Source: Mycolicibacterium sp. P9-64 (GTDB taxonomy: Bacteria > Actinomycetota > Actinomycetes > Mycobacteriales > Mycobacteriaceae). Taken from it: a DNA stretch of 64,000 bases. The DNA lies in contig NZ_NPKO01000012.1 in the NCBI RefSeq assembly GCF_008329605.1, positions 124,001-188,000 of the forward strand, in the 5' to 3' direction. This document shows positions 1-16,251 of the stretch, piece after piece (within the stretch, counting starts at the first letter, position 1; every line of letters starts with the position of its first letter). The notes below the pieces were generated by a model. That model saw only the letters and a list, made by a program, of their open reading frames with translations. It searched no databases and was not told where the DNA came from. The translations under genes and the position numbers were made by a program.

Positions 1-70
1 TAACGCGGCGTAACGGGTCTGGCCCTTCACCAGGCATCCGATCGTCGCACGGGTGCTGGAAGGATGCATC

Positions 71-3562
<3,492 letters not shown>

Positions 3563-3662
3563 CGATGAGCGCTTGCGCGAAGAGCATTGGGCATAGCCGC
3601 AGCACTGCCGCGGACACTAAGTAGTTAGCAGTTACTAAACCCGCAAGGGGAAAGGGAGTTAC

Positions 3663-7613
<3,951 letters not shown>

Positions 7614-7630
7614 TCACCTTTCTGCGCGAG

Positions 7631-7680
7631 CAGACATAAAAGTGCCCCAAATCCAAGGATTTGGGGCACTTTTATGTCTG
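7631..7680. terminator. Perfect 24-bp palindrome terminator after rpoC
   Basis: Arms 7631-7654 and 7657-7680 are exact reverse complements separated by only AA. The 5' arm contains AAAAGTGCCCC and the 3' arm GGGGCACTTTT, so the hairpin ends in a T run on either strand and could terminate in both directions. It sits 17 bases after rpoC and before the DUF559-type gene, closing the rpoBC operon. Confidence 0.9.
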
Positions 7681-7752
7681 GTGGGCACACTATCCACAGC
7701 CCTTCAGCCCAGTCATTTTGCGAAGCTGCCGTCGCGATAGAGCATCGAACGC

Positions 7753-8634
7753 ATGTCGCTCGACGAAGTCTTCGCCGTACACGGTGGCGTCGCGACCACG
7801 CAACAACTCCTCGCGGTGATGTCGTATCGGACGCTCGTCCGGCGAATTCGGGACCGAAGAGTGTTTCGGGTATGGCACGGGGTGTACGCGCCGTGCCCGC
7901 CGGACGTCATGTGTCGGCTCCGCGCACTGGACCTGGTGTCGGACACCACGATCGTCGCGTGCCTCGGCACCGCGGCGGACCTGTACGGCTTCGATACCGA
8001 GAGCGATCATCGGATTCACGTCCTCGACCCCGGCATCCGGATGCGGCCCAACGTTGACCTGATGGTGCACCAACGAACAGGCGGACGGCTGCGACGAGTT
8101 CAGGGCAGGCTTGCCACGGCGCCGGCGTGGACCGCGGTCGAAGTGGCACGGACACTTCGGCGGCCGCGCTGTTTGGCGAACCTCGATGCTGCGCTCCGCT
8201 CCGGCGCCTGCACGGCGGCTGAATTGACGGAGGCCGTGGCGGACCAGAAGGGCCGACGCGGCATAGTCAAGGTTCGAGAGCTCCTGGCGTTCGCCGACCC
8301 TCGAGCAGAGTCGCCGATGGAGAGCGAAGCCCGTCTCGTCTTCATCGACGGTGGTCTGCCGCCCCCGGAGTTGCAGTACGAGATCATCGACCGTCATGGC
8401 CGGCTGTGGCGGGTCGACTTCGCGTGGCTCGACGCGAAGGTGATTGCCGAGTACGACAGTGTGGACTGGCATGCGAACCCGGAAGCGTTCAAGCACGACA
8501 GGATGAAGACCGCCCGGCTACAGGAGTGCGGCTGGACGGTGATCCCGATGGTGGTCGACGACATCCAACGCAGGCCGCTAGAGCTGGTCGACCGAATCTT
8601 CCACCACCTCGAACCCGCCTCACTCACCGGGTGA
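7753..8634 (+). CDS. DUF559-type protein with AbiEi-like N-terminus
   Basis: A 293-residue protein of a family common and multi-copy in actinobacteria. The N-terminal 60 residues read as a winged-helix-like segment (GGVATTQQLLAV...RVFRVWHGVYAP), similar to AbiEi antitoxin-type domains. The C-terminal part from about residue 190 has the DUF559/Vsr-like nuclease-fold pattern: ESPMESEARL, then WRVDFAW, then VIAEYDSVDWH, i.e. possible E...D...E catalytic acids. Activity is unknown and no toxin gene adjoins it. The start ATG lacks a clear Shine-Dalgarno sequence. It stands alone between two hairpins. Confidence 0.7.
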   Translation: MSLDEVFAVHGGVATTQQLLAVMSYRTLVRRIRDRRVFRVWHGVYAPCPPDVMCRLRALDLVSDTTIVACLGTAADLYGFDTESDHRIHVLDPGIRMRPNVDLMVHQRTGGRLRRVQGRLATAPAWTAVEVARTLRRPRCLANLDAALRSGACTAAELTEAVADQKGRRGIVKVRELLAFADPRAESPMESEARLVFIDGGLPPPELQYEIIDRHGRLWRVDFAWLDAKVIAEYDSVDWHANPEAFKHDRMKTARLQECGWTVIPMVVDDIQRRPLELVDRIFHHLEPASLTG

Positions 8635-8688
8635 GCAGCCACAAACCTGCACAAAATCCGCGAGATTTGGGCAGGTTTGCGGCTGCTC
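8633..8688. terminator. Inverted repeat after the DUF559-type gene
   Basis: An 18-base arm (8633-8650) pairs with 8671-8688 with one mismatch. An inner AAATC/GATTT pair extends the hairpin. It begins at the stop codon of the upstream gene and ends 41 bases before the endonuclease IV start. A T run is lacking, so it is either a weak intrinsic terminator or a dispersed intergenic palindrome. Confidence 0.55.
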
Positions 8689-8729
8689 GCGGGGAGGAGG
8701 TGTCGGGCCATCCGCATAAACTGGGCCAC

Positions 8730-9482
8730 GTGCTGATTGGTTCGCATGTTCATTCCGAAGACCCGCTTGCCGCCGCGGACGCGGACGGCGCAGAGGTCGT
8801 GCAGTTCTTCCTCGGCGATCCGCAGAGCTGGAAGAAGCCGAAGCCGCGCGAGGATGCGCAGGCACTCAAGGCGTCGGCGGTGCCGATCTACGTGCATGCG
8901 CCGTACCTGATCAACGTGGCGTCGGCCAACAACCGGGTACGCATCCCGTCGCGCAAGATCCTGCAGGACACGTGTGACGCGGCGACCGAGGTCGGTGCCA
9001 CCGCGGTGATCGTGCACGGCGGGCACGCCGACGACAAGGACGTGGAGGCCGGGTTCGAGCGGTGGGTCAAGGCGCTTGACTCGCTCACGACCGACATGCC
9101 GGTGTATTTGGAGAACACCGCGGGCGGTGACCACGCGATGGCCCGGCACTTCGACACCATCGCCCGGCTCTGGGACCACATCGGCGACAAGGGCATCGGC
9201 TTCTGCCTCGACACCTGCCACGCGTGGGCCGCCGGGGAAGCCTTGATCGACGCCGTTGAGCGGATCAAGTCCATCACCGGCCGCATCGACCTGGTGCATT
9301 GCAACGATTCTCGGGACGCCGCTGGTTCGGGCGCCGATCGCCACGCGAACTTCGGCACCGGCCAGATCGATCCCCAGTTGTTGGTGGCGGTCGTCAACGC
9401 CGCCGATGCGCCCGTCATCTGTGAGACCTCCGACGAGGGCCGCAAGGACGACATCGCCTTCCTGCGCGAACACGCCGGCTGA
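8730..9482 (+). CDS. nfo: Endonuclease IV (AP endonuclease)
   Basis: Zn-dependent apurinic/apyrimidinic endonuclease of base-excision repair; 250 residues, orthologous to mycobacterial End (the gene after rpoC in M. tuberculosis). It is a TIM-barrel with recognisable metal-ligand segments: IVHGGH, YLENTAGGDHAM, FCLDTCHAW, LVHCNDSRD, DRHANFGTG and ICETSDEGRKDD. The start GTG at 8730 (VLIGSHV) is chosen by family alignment; GTG 8700 would add ten residues that do not resemble the family. It is an intact single-gene unit. Confidence 0.93.
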   Translation: MLIGSHVHSEDPLAAADADGAEVVQFFLGDPQSWKKPKPREDAQALKASAVPIYVHAPYLINVASANNRVRIPSRKILQDTCDAATEVGATAVIVHGGHADDKDVEAGFERWVKALDSLTTDMPVYLENTAGGDHAMARHFDTIARLWDHIGDKGIGFCLDTCHAWAAGEALIDAVERIKSITGRIDLVHCNDSRDAAGSGADRHANFGTGQIDPQLLVAVVNAADAPVICETSDEGRKDDIAFLREHAG

Positions 9483-9564
9483 ACACGATTCGGTCAAGTG
9501 AACGAGTTCCCAACGCCGGAAGGCGTCGCGGTTAACTAGGCTGTCGGCCGGGAACCACCTCTCG

Positions 9565-10665
9565 GTGGTGTCGGAAGGCCGTGTGTCAGCGATCGACGAG
9601 CAACCGCCAATGGCATTGGCGCGCGCCGAAGATCCCGTCCTAAAACGCGAGCACTGGCTGAGGGTCGTGCGCTGGGTGGCGATCGCCGCCTGGGCCGCCG
9701 CCGTGATCTACCTGACGGTGACCGACGGATTTGCGTTCAACCGCGAACTGCTTCTGCTCTACATCGCGACGGGTCTGCTCGCGGCGAGCATCGGTCAGGG
9801 ACGGCGCATGCTGTACGTCATTCGCGACTGGTTGCCGTTCGCGTTGGTGCTGCTCGCCTACGACCTCAGCAGGGGAGCGGCGACGCTGATCGGGCGCCCG
9901 ACACTGTGGCATTGGCAGGCAGACGCCGACCGCTGGTTGTTCTTCGGAACGATGCCGACGGTGTGGCTGCAGGAACGGCTGAAGCTACCGACCGCCCCAT
10001 GGTGGGAGGTCGTCATCAGCTCGGTCTACATGTCGTTCTTCGTCCTGCCGTACGTGGTGGCAGGCGTGCTGTGGCTGCGCAACCGAGACGAGTGGAAGAC
10101 GTTCGTCCGGTTGTTCGTCGGGCTGTCATTCGCGGCGCTGGTGGTCTACGCGCTACTCCCGGCAGCTCCGCCGTGGGCGGCCGCGCGATGCACGGCCGTC
10201 GACGTCGATGGCGGCCCGTCCGGCCCGCAGTGCATGTTCCGGTCTGCCCGGGGCGTACCCGACGGTGGTCTGCTCGGAGGTATGCAGATCAGCCAGGACG
10301 GCGCGAACGCCTGGGTCGAGCGGATCGTCGCGCGAGGCTGGGGCAAGCTGAATCTGCACACGGCGACGGCACTGATCGACCAGGGCCAAGCCAGCGTCAA
10401 CCTGGTCGCGGCCATTCCGTCGTTGCATGCAGGGATGACGGCGGCGGTGGCCGCGTTCCTGTGGCATCGCGTGCACCGCGGGTGGCGGCCAGTCCTGGTG
10501 TCCTACGTGCTGATCATGGCGTTCACGCTGGTCTATACCGCCGAGCACTACGTCGTCGACATCATGCTCGGCTGGGCGTTCGCCGCGGTGGTGATGTGGG
10601 CGATGAACCGGTATGACGGCTGGCGTTCCCGGTCGTCACACGCCGGTGAGGTAGACCTTGCGTAG
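9565..10665 (+). CDS. PAP2-superfamily (inositolphosphotransferase-like) membrane protein
   Basis: A 366-residue polytopic protein with about six to seven membrane segments. The paired PAP2/Aur1-type active-site motifs are IPSLHAGMTAA and EHYVVDIMLGW, giving the catalytic His of each half. The family transfers or hydrolyses phospho-headgroups of lipids at the membrane; the substrate here cannot be told from sequence. GTG 9583, preceded by GGAAGG, is a credible alternative start. The 3' end overlaps the convergent cupin gene by 30 bases. It occupies the slot where M. tuberculosis has lpqP. Confidence 0.75.
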   Translation: MVSEGRVSAIDEQPPMALARAEDPVLKREHWLRVVRWVAIAAWAAAVIYLTVTDGFAFNRELLLLYIATGLLAASIGQGRRMLYVIRDWLPFALVLLAYDLSRGAATLIGRPTLWHWQADADRWLFFGTMPTVWLQERLKLPTAPWWEVVISSVYMSFFVLPYVVAGVLWLRNRDEWKTFVRLFVGLSFAALVVYALLPAAPPWAAARCTAVDVDGGPSGPQCMFRSARGVPDGGLLGGMQISQDGANAWVERIVARGWGKLNLHTATALIDQGQASVNLVAAIPSLHAGMTAAVAAFLWHRVHRGWRPVLVSYVLIMAFTLVYTAEHYVVDIMLGWAFAAVVMWAMNRYDGWRSRSSHAGEVDLA

Positions 10666-10977
10666 GGTGTCGGTGACCGTCCAGACGGTCTCGGCACCCT
10701 CCGCGAGCCGGACGACGTCGCCGGCGCCGATCGTGATCGTCGGGCTGTCGTCGCCGAATGCGATTGTCGCCGAACCCGATAGCACCACGAAGACCTCGTC
10801 GGCCTCGACGTCGGTCATCACGCCTGGGGTCATCTCCCATACGCCGACCTCGACGCCGGCGAACTCGTCGAGCGCGGTGGCGGCAGTGACCGGAGAGCCG
10901 CTCACGGACTGAGCGTCGGGCACGGGCGTCCTGGTCAGCGCGAGGGTTCCGGCACGTACGACGGAGTTCGATTCCAT
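10636..10977 (-). CDS. Small cupin-domain protein (cupin_3 type)
   Basis: A 113-residue single-domain cupin. The beta-barrel is visible as VGVWEMTPGVMTDVEADEVFVVLSGSATI followed by the second motif GAGDVVRLAEGAETVWTV, read here in parts; this resembles the DUF861/cupin_3 family. The first motif has Glu/Asp rather than the usual two His, so metal binding is doubtful. Function unknown. It is convergent with the PAP2 gene (30-base overlap) and divergent from fadE8. Confidence 0.7.
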   Translation of the reverse strand: MESNSVVRAGTLALTRTPVPDAQSVSGSPVTAATALDEFAGVEVGVWEMTPGVMTDVEADEVFVVLSGSATIAFGDDSPTITIGAGDVVRLAEGAETVWTVTDTLRKVYLTGV

Positions 10978-11040
10978 CGGTCAAGTATGCGATAGGGCGA
11001 TACCGGAGAAAGCGTGACGCGCCAGGCGGTATTACGAATC

Positions 11041-11068
11041 TTGTGCGACTGTCGGAAATGTGTAACAT
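11041..11068 (+). promoter_or_regulatory. Candidate fadE8 promoter giving a leaderless mRNA
   Basis: TTGTGC (11041-11046), a 16-base spacer, then TAACAT (11063-11068). The first base of the fadE8 ATG (11075) lies seven bases after the -10 hexamer, where transcription would start. This predicts a leaderless transcript, common in mycobacteria. No Shine-Dalgarno sequence is correctly spaced. Confidence 0.5.
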
Positions 11069-11074
11069 GGGGGG

Positions 11075-12703
11075 ATGGGAGATACGCACGTCGTCACCAA
11101 TCAGGTTCCGCCGCTGGAGGACTACAACCCGGCCACGTCGCCGGTGCTCATCGAGGCGCTGATCCGGGAGGGCGGCCAGTGGGGCCTCGACGAGGTCACC
11201 GAGCTGGGAGCGATCGGTGGGGGTGCGCAGGCCCAGCGCTGGGGCGAGCTGGCCGATCGAAACCAGCCCGTGCTGCGCACCCACGACCGCTACGGCCACC
11301 GCATCGACGAAGTCGAGTACGACCCCGCCTATCACGAATTGATGACCGTCGCGATCAAGCACGGTGTGCATGCCGCGCCGTGGGCCGATGATCGCGCGGG
11401 CGCGCACGTCGTCCGTGCCGCCAAGGAATCGGTGTGGACACCAGAAGCTGGGCACGTGTGCCCGATCTCGATGACCTACGCCGTCGTCCCCGCACTGCGG
11501 CACAACCCAGAGCTGGCCGCGATCTACGAGCCACTGCTGACCAGCCGGACGTATGACCCCGAACTGAAGGTGCCGACCACGAAGGCCGGGATCACCGCTG
11601 GCATGTCGATGACCGAGAAGCAGGGAGGTTCCGACGTTCGCGCCGGCACCACCGAGGCCACGCCGAACGGCGACGGCAGCTACTCGCTGCGTGGTCACAA
11701 GTGGTTCACCTCCGCGCCGATGTGTGACGTCTTCCTGGTGCTTGCGCAGGCGCCGAACGGATTGAGCTGCTTCTTCTTGCCCCGCGTGCTACCCGACGGC
11801 ACCCGCAACCGAATGTTGTTGCAGCGCTTGAAGGACAAGCTGGGCAACCATGCCAACGCATCCAGCGAGGTCGAGTACGACGGTGCGACGGCATGGCTGG
11901 TCGGTGAGGAGGGCCGCGGCGTCGCGACCATCATCGAGATGGTCAACCTCACTCGGCTGGACTGCACGCTCGGCAGTGCGACCAGCATGCGCACCGGTCT
12001 GACTCGGGCCATTCACCATGCCCAGCACCGAAAGGCGTTCGGCGCCTACCTGATCGACCAGCCGTTGATGCGCAACGTGCTCGCCGATCTCGCGGTGGAG
12101 GCGGAGGCGGCCACCATGCTCGCCATGCGGATGGCGGGTGCCACCGACCACGCGGTGCGGGGTGACGAGCGGGAGACGCTGCTGCGCAGGATCGGTCTGG
12201 CCGCTGGCAAGTACTGGGTGTGCAAGCGGGCCACCCCGCACGCCGCCGAGGCGATGGAATGCCTTGGCGGCAACGGCTACGTCGAGGAGTCCGGTATGCC
12301 GCGGCTCTATCGCGAGGCGCCGCTGATGGGCATCTGGGAGGGCTCCGGCAACGTGAGTGCACTGGATACGTTGCGGGCCATGGCAACTCGACCGGAGTGC
12401 ATCGACGTGCTGTTCGACGAGCTGAGCCTGACTACGGGCCAGGACCCGCGGTTGGACGCCCACGTCGTGGCGCTGCGGACGCAGCTCGACGACCTCGAGA
12501 CCATCCAGTACCGGGCCCGCAAGGTGGCCGAGGACATCTCGTTGGCGCTGCAGGGGTCGCTGCTGGTGCGGCACGGTCACCCGGCGGTCGCCGAGGCGTT
12601 CCTGGCCAGCAGGCTCGGCGGGCAGTGGGGCGGGGCGTTCGGAACGCTGCCCACCGGGTTGGACCTCGCGCCGATCATCGAGCGTGCGTTGGTGAAGGGG
12701 TGA
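11075..12703 (+). CDS. fadE8: Acyl-CoA dehydrogenase, AidB-like (FadE8)
   Basis: FAD-dependent acyl-CoA dehydrogenase of the large AidB/IBD-like subgroup, 542 residues, orthologous in position and sequence style to FadE8 (Rv0672). Visible segments are the FAD/acyl loop MSMTEKQGGSDVRAG, the HKWFTSAPMCD core, and IWEGSGNVSALD, whose Glu is the likely catalytic base. It begins a four-gene set, fadE8-echA4-paaX-like-echA5, that looks like one acyl-CoA oxidation module under a PaaX-type regulator. The substrate is not known. The mRNA is probably leaderless. Confidence 0.9.
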   Translation: MGDTHVVTNQVPPLEDYNPATSPVLIEALIREGGQWGLDEVTELGAIGGGAQAQRWGELADRNQPVLRTHDRYGHRIDEVEYDPAYHELMTVAIKHGVHAAPWADDRAGAHVVRAAKESVWTPEAGHVCPISMTYAVVPALRHNPELAAIYEPLLTSRTYDPELKVPTTKAGITAGMSMTEKQGGSDVRAGTTEATPNGDGSYSLRGHKWFTSAPMCDVFLVLAQAPNGLSCFFLPRVLPDGTRNRMLLQRLKDKLGNHANASSEVEYDGATAWLVGEEGRGVATIIEMVNLTRLDCTLGSATSMRTGLTRAIHHAQHRKAFGAYLIDQPLMRNVLADLAVEAEAATMLAMRMAGATDHAVRGDERETLLRRIGLAAGKYWVCKRATPHAAEAMECLGGNGYVEESGMPRLYREAPLMGIWEGSGNVSALDTLRAMATRPECIDVLFDELSLTTGQDPRLDAHVVALRTQLDDLETIQYRARKVAEDISLALQGSLLVRHGHPAVAEAFLASRLGGQWGGAFGTLPTGLDLAPIIERALVKG

Positions 12704-12710
12704 CGATCGC

Positions 12711-13649
12711 ATGACGCATGCAATCAGGCCCGTTGACTTCGATGATCTGAAGACGATGACCTATGAGGTGACCGACAGGGTCGCACGGATCACGTTCAAC
12801 CGGCCCGAGAAGGGCAACGCGATCGTCGCCGATACGCCGTTGGAGTTGTCGGCGCTCGTCGAGCGTGCCGATCTGGATCCGAACGTGCACGTGATCCTGG
12901 TATCCGGTCGGGGAGAAGGCTTTTGCGCAGGGTTCGACCTCGGCGCATACGCCGAGGGATCGTCGTCTGCCGGCGGCGGCAACCCATATCAGGACACGGT
13001 GCTCGCCGGGAAGACGCAGGCGATCAACCACCTGCCGGATCAGCCATGGGATCCGATGATCGACTACCAGATGATGAGCCGCTTCGTGCGCGGCTTCTCC
13101 AGCCTGATGCACTGCGACAAGCCGACCGTGGTGAAGATCCACGGCTACTGCGTCGCTGGCGGCACCGACATCGCCCTGCATGCCGACCAGGTGATCGCGG
13201 CCTCCGACGCCAAGATCGGCTATCCACCCATGCGGGTGTGGGGCGTGCCTGCCGCCGGACTGTGGGCGCACCGGCTGGGCGACCAACGCGCGAAACGTCT
13301 TCTCTTCACCGGCGATTGCATCACCGGTGCGCAGGCCGCCGAGTGGGGCCTTGCCATCGAGGCGCCAGCGCCTGCCGATCTGGACGAGCGCACGGAACGA
13401 CTCGTCGGACGGATCGCCGCGATGCCGGTCAACCAGCTGATCATGGCGAAACTCGCGCTCAACACGACCCTGATCAACCAGGGCATCGCGACCAGCCGAA
13501 TGGTGAGCACCGTCTTCGATGGGGTGGCTCGGCACACCCCGGAGGGGCACGCGTTCGTCGCGGAGTCGGTCGAGCACGGCTTCCGTGCCGCGGTACGCAA
13601 CCGTGACGAACCGTTTGGCGACGCGGGCCGCAAGACCTCAGGGGTGTAG
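12711..13649 (+). CDS. echA4: Enoyl-CoA hydratase/crotonase family (EchA4)
   Basis: Crotonase-fold protein, 312 residues. The two oxyanion-hole segments are clear: GRGEGFCAGFDLG (about residues 65-77) and KIHGYCVAGGTDIALHA (about 140-156). It is longer than usual (about 260) because of an insertion near residues 80-115 before the second segment. It starts seven bases after fadE8 and probably acts on the same acyl-CoA series. The position matches Rv0673. Confidence 0.88.
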   Translation: MTHAIRPVDFDDLKTMTYEVTDRVARITFNRPEKGNAIVADTPLELSALVERADLDPNVHVILVSGRGEGFCAGFDLGAYAEGSSSAGGGNPYQDTVLAGKTQAINHLPDQPWDPMIDYQMMSRFVRGFSSLMHCDKPTVVKIHGYCVAGGTDIALHADQVIAASDAKIGYPPMRVWGVPAAGLWAHRLGDQRAKRLLFTGDCITGAQAAEWGLAIEAPAPADLDERTERLVGRIAAMPVNQLIMAKLALNTTLINQGIATSRMVSTVFDGVARHTPEGHAFVAESVEHGFRAAVRNRDEPFGDAGRKTSGV

Positions 13650-13653
13650 CCGG

Positions 13654-14403
13654 ATGGTGTCCAGGGGGCGGGACCCGGAAGTGTCCCGTCTGACCGCACG
13701 CTCGGTGGTGCTGAGCGTGCTGCTCGGGGCTCATCCGGCCTGGGCGTCGTCGGCCGAACTGGTCAGGCTGACATCCGATTTCGACATCAAGGAACCGACG
13801 CTGCGGGTGGCGCTGACCAGGATGGTCGGCGCAGGCGATCTGGTCCGGTCGACGGACGGTTACCGACTCTCCGAGCGGCTGTTGGCCAGGCAGCGACGTC
13901 AGGACGACTCGCTGGACCCCCGGCTGCGACGGTGGGACGGGACGTGGACGACGTTGGTGGTCACCAGCGTTGGCATCGACGCGCGAACCCGTGCCCAGTT
14001 GCGTATCACGCTGCACGACAAGCGTTTCGCCGAACTGCGTGAAGGTGTGTGGATGCGCCCCGCCAACCTCGAGTTGGAGCTGACGGACACCCTTCGCGGT
14101 CTGGTACGGGTATTGCAGGCTCGAGACGACGACGTGGGCGACCTCACCGCCCGGCTCTGGGATCTGCCCCAGTGGGTGAAGACCGGGCGTCGCCTGCTCG
14201 ACGAGATGGCCGCGGCGACCGACGTGCCGCATCGCTTCACGGCTGCCGCGGGCATGGTCAGGCATTTGCTCACCGACCCCGTGTTACCCGCCGAACTTCT
14301 GCCAGTCGACTGGCCAGGTGCCGAACTCCGCTCGGCCTACCGTGACTTCGCCGCCGAACTCCTTGCGCGGCGGGACGACAGCGAATTGATGGAGACGACA
14401 TGA
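13654..14403 (+). CDS. PaaX-family transcriptional regulator
   Basis: A 249-residue PaaX-like regulator. The N-terminal winged helix reads SVVLSVLLGAHPAWASSAELVR then EPTLRVALTRMV, quoted in parts, followed by the central and C-terminal PaaX domains (RRWDGTWTTLV, FAELREGVWMRP). PaaX proteins repress aromatic-CoA catabolic genes and respond to an acyl-CoA ligand. Here it is embedded in the fadE8/echA cluster and is the obvious candidate controller. The start ATG 13654 follows the echA4 stop by four bases; the stop overlaps echA5 by ATGA. Equivalent in place to Rv0674. Confidence 0.85.
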   Translation: MVSRGRDPEVSRLTARSVVLSVLLGAHPAWASSAELVRLTSDFDIKEPTLRVALTRMVGAGDLVRSTDGYRLSERLLARQRRQDDSLDPRLRRWDGTWTTLVVTSVGIDARTRAQLRITLHDKRFAELREGVWMRPANLELELTDTLRGLVRVLQARDDDVGDLTARLWDLPQWVKTGRRLLDEMAAATDVPHRFTAAAGMVRHLLTDPVLPAELLPVDWPGAELRSAYRDFAAELLARRDDSELMETT

Positions 14404-15236
14404 CTTTTTCGGAGGCCAGTCCGCGCAAGCGCGGCTCCAGCGAAGCGACCGGGGAATCGAACTCAGAAAGTGCGAACGGTGGTGTCCGGGTCGAGCGCAA
14501 CGGCCCGGTGACGACGGTGATCATGAACCGGCCGGAGGCGCGCAACGCCGTCAACGGTCCCGCCGCCGCCGCGCTCTTCGCGGCGTTCGACGAGTTCGAC
14601 CGCGACGACTCCGCATCGGTGGCCGTGCTGTGGGGTGACAACGGAACCTTCTGCGCAGGAGCGGATCTCAAGGCGTTCGGCACCCCCGAGATGAACCAGG
14701 CGCACCGCACTGGACCGGGACCCATGGGGCCGTCGCGGATGGTGCTGAGCAAGCCGGTCATCGCGGCGGTGAGCGGCTATGCGGTCGCAGGCGGTCTCGA
14801 GCTTGCGCTGTGGTGCGACCTGCGGGTCGCCGAGGAGGACGCCGTGTTCGGCGTCTTCTGCCGCCGCTGGGGCGTACCGCTGATCGACGGGGGAACGGTG
14901 CGGTTGCCGCGGCTGATCGGTCACAGCCGGGCGATGGACCTGATCCTCACCGGCCGTGCCGTCGAGGCCCAGGAGGCGCTCGCCATGGGGCTGGCCAATC
15001 GGGTGGTGCCGAAGGGGCAGGCTCGCGCGGCGGCCGAGGAACTGGCCGCGGACCTCGCTGCGCTGCCGCAGTTGTGCCTGCGCGCCGACCGGTTGTCGGC
15101 GCTCAACCAGTGGGGGCTGACCGAGGCAGCTGCCATCGACTCCGAGTTCGCCAGCCTGTCGCAGGTGGCCGCCGAATCACTGGCCGGGGCACAGAGATTC
15201 GCGGGCGGCGCGGGCCGCCACGGGGCTCGGGAGTGA
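14400..15236 (+). CDS. echA5: Enoyl-CoA hydratase (EchA5)
   Basis: Crotonase, 278 residues, translationally coupled to the PaaX-type gene by a 4-base overlap. Oxyanion-hole loops GTFCAGADLKAFGTP (about residues 82-96) and VSGYAVAGGLELALW (about 124-138) are intact. A short N-terminal extension rich in Ser/Glu precedes the core. It is the last gene of the fadE8 module; the next gene is convergent, four bases away. Confidence 0.88.
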   Translation: MTFSEASPRKRGSSEATGESNSESANGGVRVERNGPVTTVIMNRPEARNAVNGPAAAALFAAFDEFDRDDSASVAVLWGDNGTFCAGADLKAFGTPEMNQAHRTGPGPMGPSRMVLSKPVIAAVSGYAVAGGLELALWCDLRVAEEDAVFGVFCRRWGVPLIDGGTVRLPRLIGHSRAMDLILTGRAVEAQEALAMGLANRVVPKGQARAAAEELAADLAALPQLCLRADRLSALNQWGLTEAAAIDSEFASLSQVAAESLAGAQRFAGGAGRHGARE

Positions 15237-15239
15237 CGC

Positions 15240-15650
15240 TCAGCCCTTCTTGATGGTGTTGCCGGAACCGACGTCGCTGACCTTGGGGTCGCCGTCCTTG
15301 TAGGTGACGGAGTTGTTGAAGCCGACGAGGCTGATGTCCTTGTCGACCTTGTCGATGGTGATCTTGTTGTCGGCCCCGCCGATGTTCACGCTGGCGCACG
15401 CGCCCTTCACGGTCAGGGTGTTGTTCGATCCGCCGATGTTGAGTGACTTGCCGTCGGCGCAGTCGATGTCGGCCGTCGTGCCGAACGAGCCGTAGTTGAT
15501 GGTGTTGTTCACCTCGACCTGCGCGCCCGCCGTGCCCGCGGTGGCCGTCGGCGGGTTGGTGTCCGAACCCCCGGAACCGCAGCCGGCGATGCCGATCACG
15601 AGAAACGCTGCGCAGGCGCCCCCGACGAGTGCTCGAGAGTGCGCGCGCAT
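15240..15650 (-). CDS. DUF3060 lipoprotein
   Basis: An exported lipoprotein of 136 residues with signal peptide and lipobox LVIGIAGC (Cys about residue 23). The mature part is a ladder of Asn/Gly turns (VEVNNTINYG, LNIGGSNNTLTVKG, VNIGGADNKITI, NNSVTYKDGDP), typical of DUF3060 and suggesting a small beta-solenoid. The start ATG 15650 is preferred; an upstream GTG (15680) would put ten charged residues before the signal peptide. A paralogue lies directly upstream on the same strand. Confidence 0.8.
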   Translation of the reverse strand: MRAHSRALVGGACAAFLVIGIAGCGSGGSDTNPPTATAGTAGAQVEVNNTINYGSFGTTADIDCADGKSLNIGGSNNTLTVKGACASVNIGGADNKITIDKVDKDISLVGFNNSVTYKDGDPKVSDVGSGNTIKKG

Positions 15651-15707
15651 ACGGGGGTCCTCGTCTCGTCGGCGATCCACGGCGAGGCTCCGCCGTGGCC
15701 GCCAAGA

Positions 15708-16085
15708 CTACGCGGGAACGCGGTCGATGCGGTTGGTCATGCCGAGCTCACGACCACGGTCCCAGAGGGATGGAGCGCCGTCGTGGTACAGGACGGTCTG
15801 GTCGTAGCCGTACACCACGATGTCGTTGACGACGTTGTCGATGATCACGACGTTCGACGAGCCCTGAACCGCTACGCCCCAACACGATCCCTTGGCCGTG
15901 ACGTAGTTCCCGGTGCCCGTCACGTAGAGCGTCGACTCATTGCAGTCGAGGGTCTGAGTGATGCCCTGCCCCGTGATGTGGGTGTCGCCGTTCTTGGCGT
16001 GTGCCATGGGGGTTCCGACGGTGACCGCCGCTGTCGCCGCGATCACTCCGGTCGCCAGCAACCCACCAAACGTCCTGATTCGCAC
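15708..16085 (-). CDS. DUF3060 secreted protein
   Basis: A 125-residue secreted paralogue of the next gene, with a cleavable signal peptide ending in PMAHA rather than a lipobox. It has the same Asn/Gly ladder (GTGNYVTAKGSC, VQGSSNVVIIDNVVNDI, VVYGYDQTVLYHDGAP) with two Cys. The start GTG 16085 is chosen because AAGGGG lies seven bases upstream and the signal peptide then begins properly; an earlier ATG (16139) adds 18 polar residues. Function unknown. Confidence 0.75.
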   Translation of the reverse strand: MRIRTFGGLLATGVIAATAAVTVGTPMAHAKNGDTHITGQGITQTLDCNESTLYVTGTGNYVTAKGSCWGVAVQGSSNVVIIDNVVNDIVVYGYDQTVLYHDGAPSLWDRGRELGMTNRIDRVPA

Positions 16086-16251
16086 TCCGTGACCCCTTCG
16101 CTTCGGCGGCTCGGATACATGCCCCACAACTCCGATCACCGCAGCCTACGTTGCTGAATGGCCCCGGTGACAGCAGTTCGCCCGTTCAATCCGCGTCGGG
16201 CTGATCGTATGAGTCGCCGGGCCCCGTCGTGCTGGGTAGCGTGTGCACACG

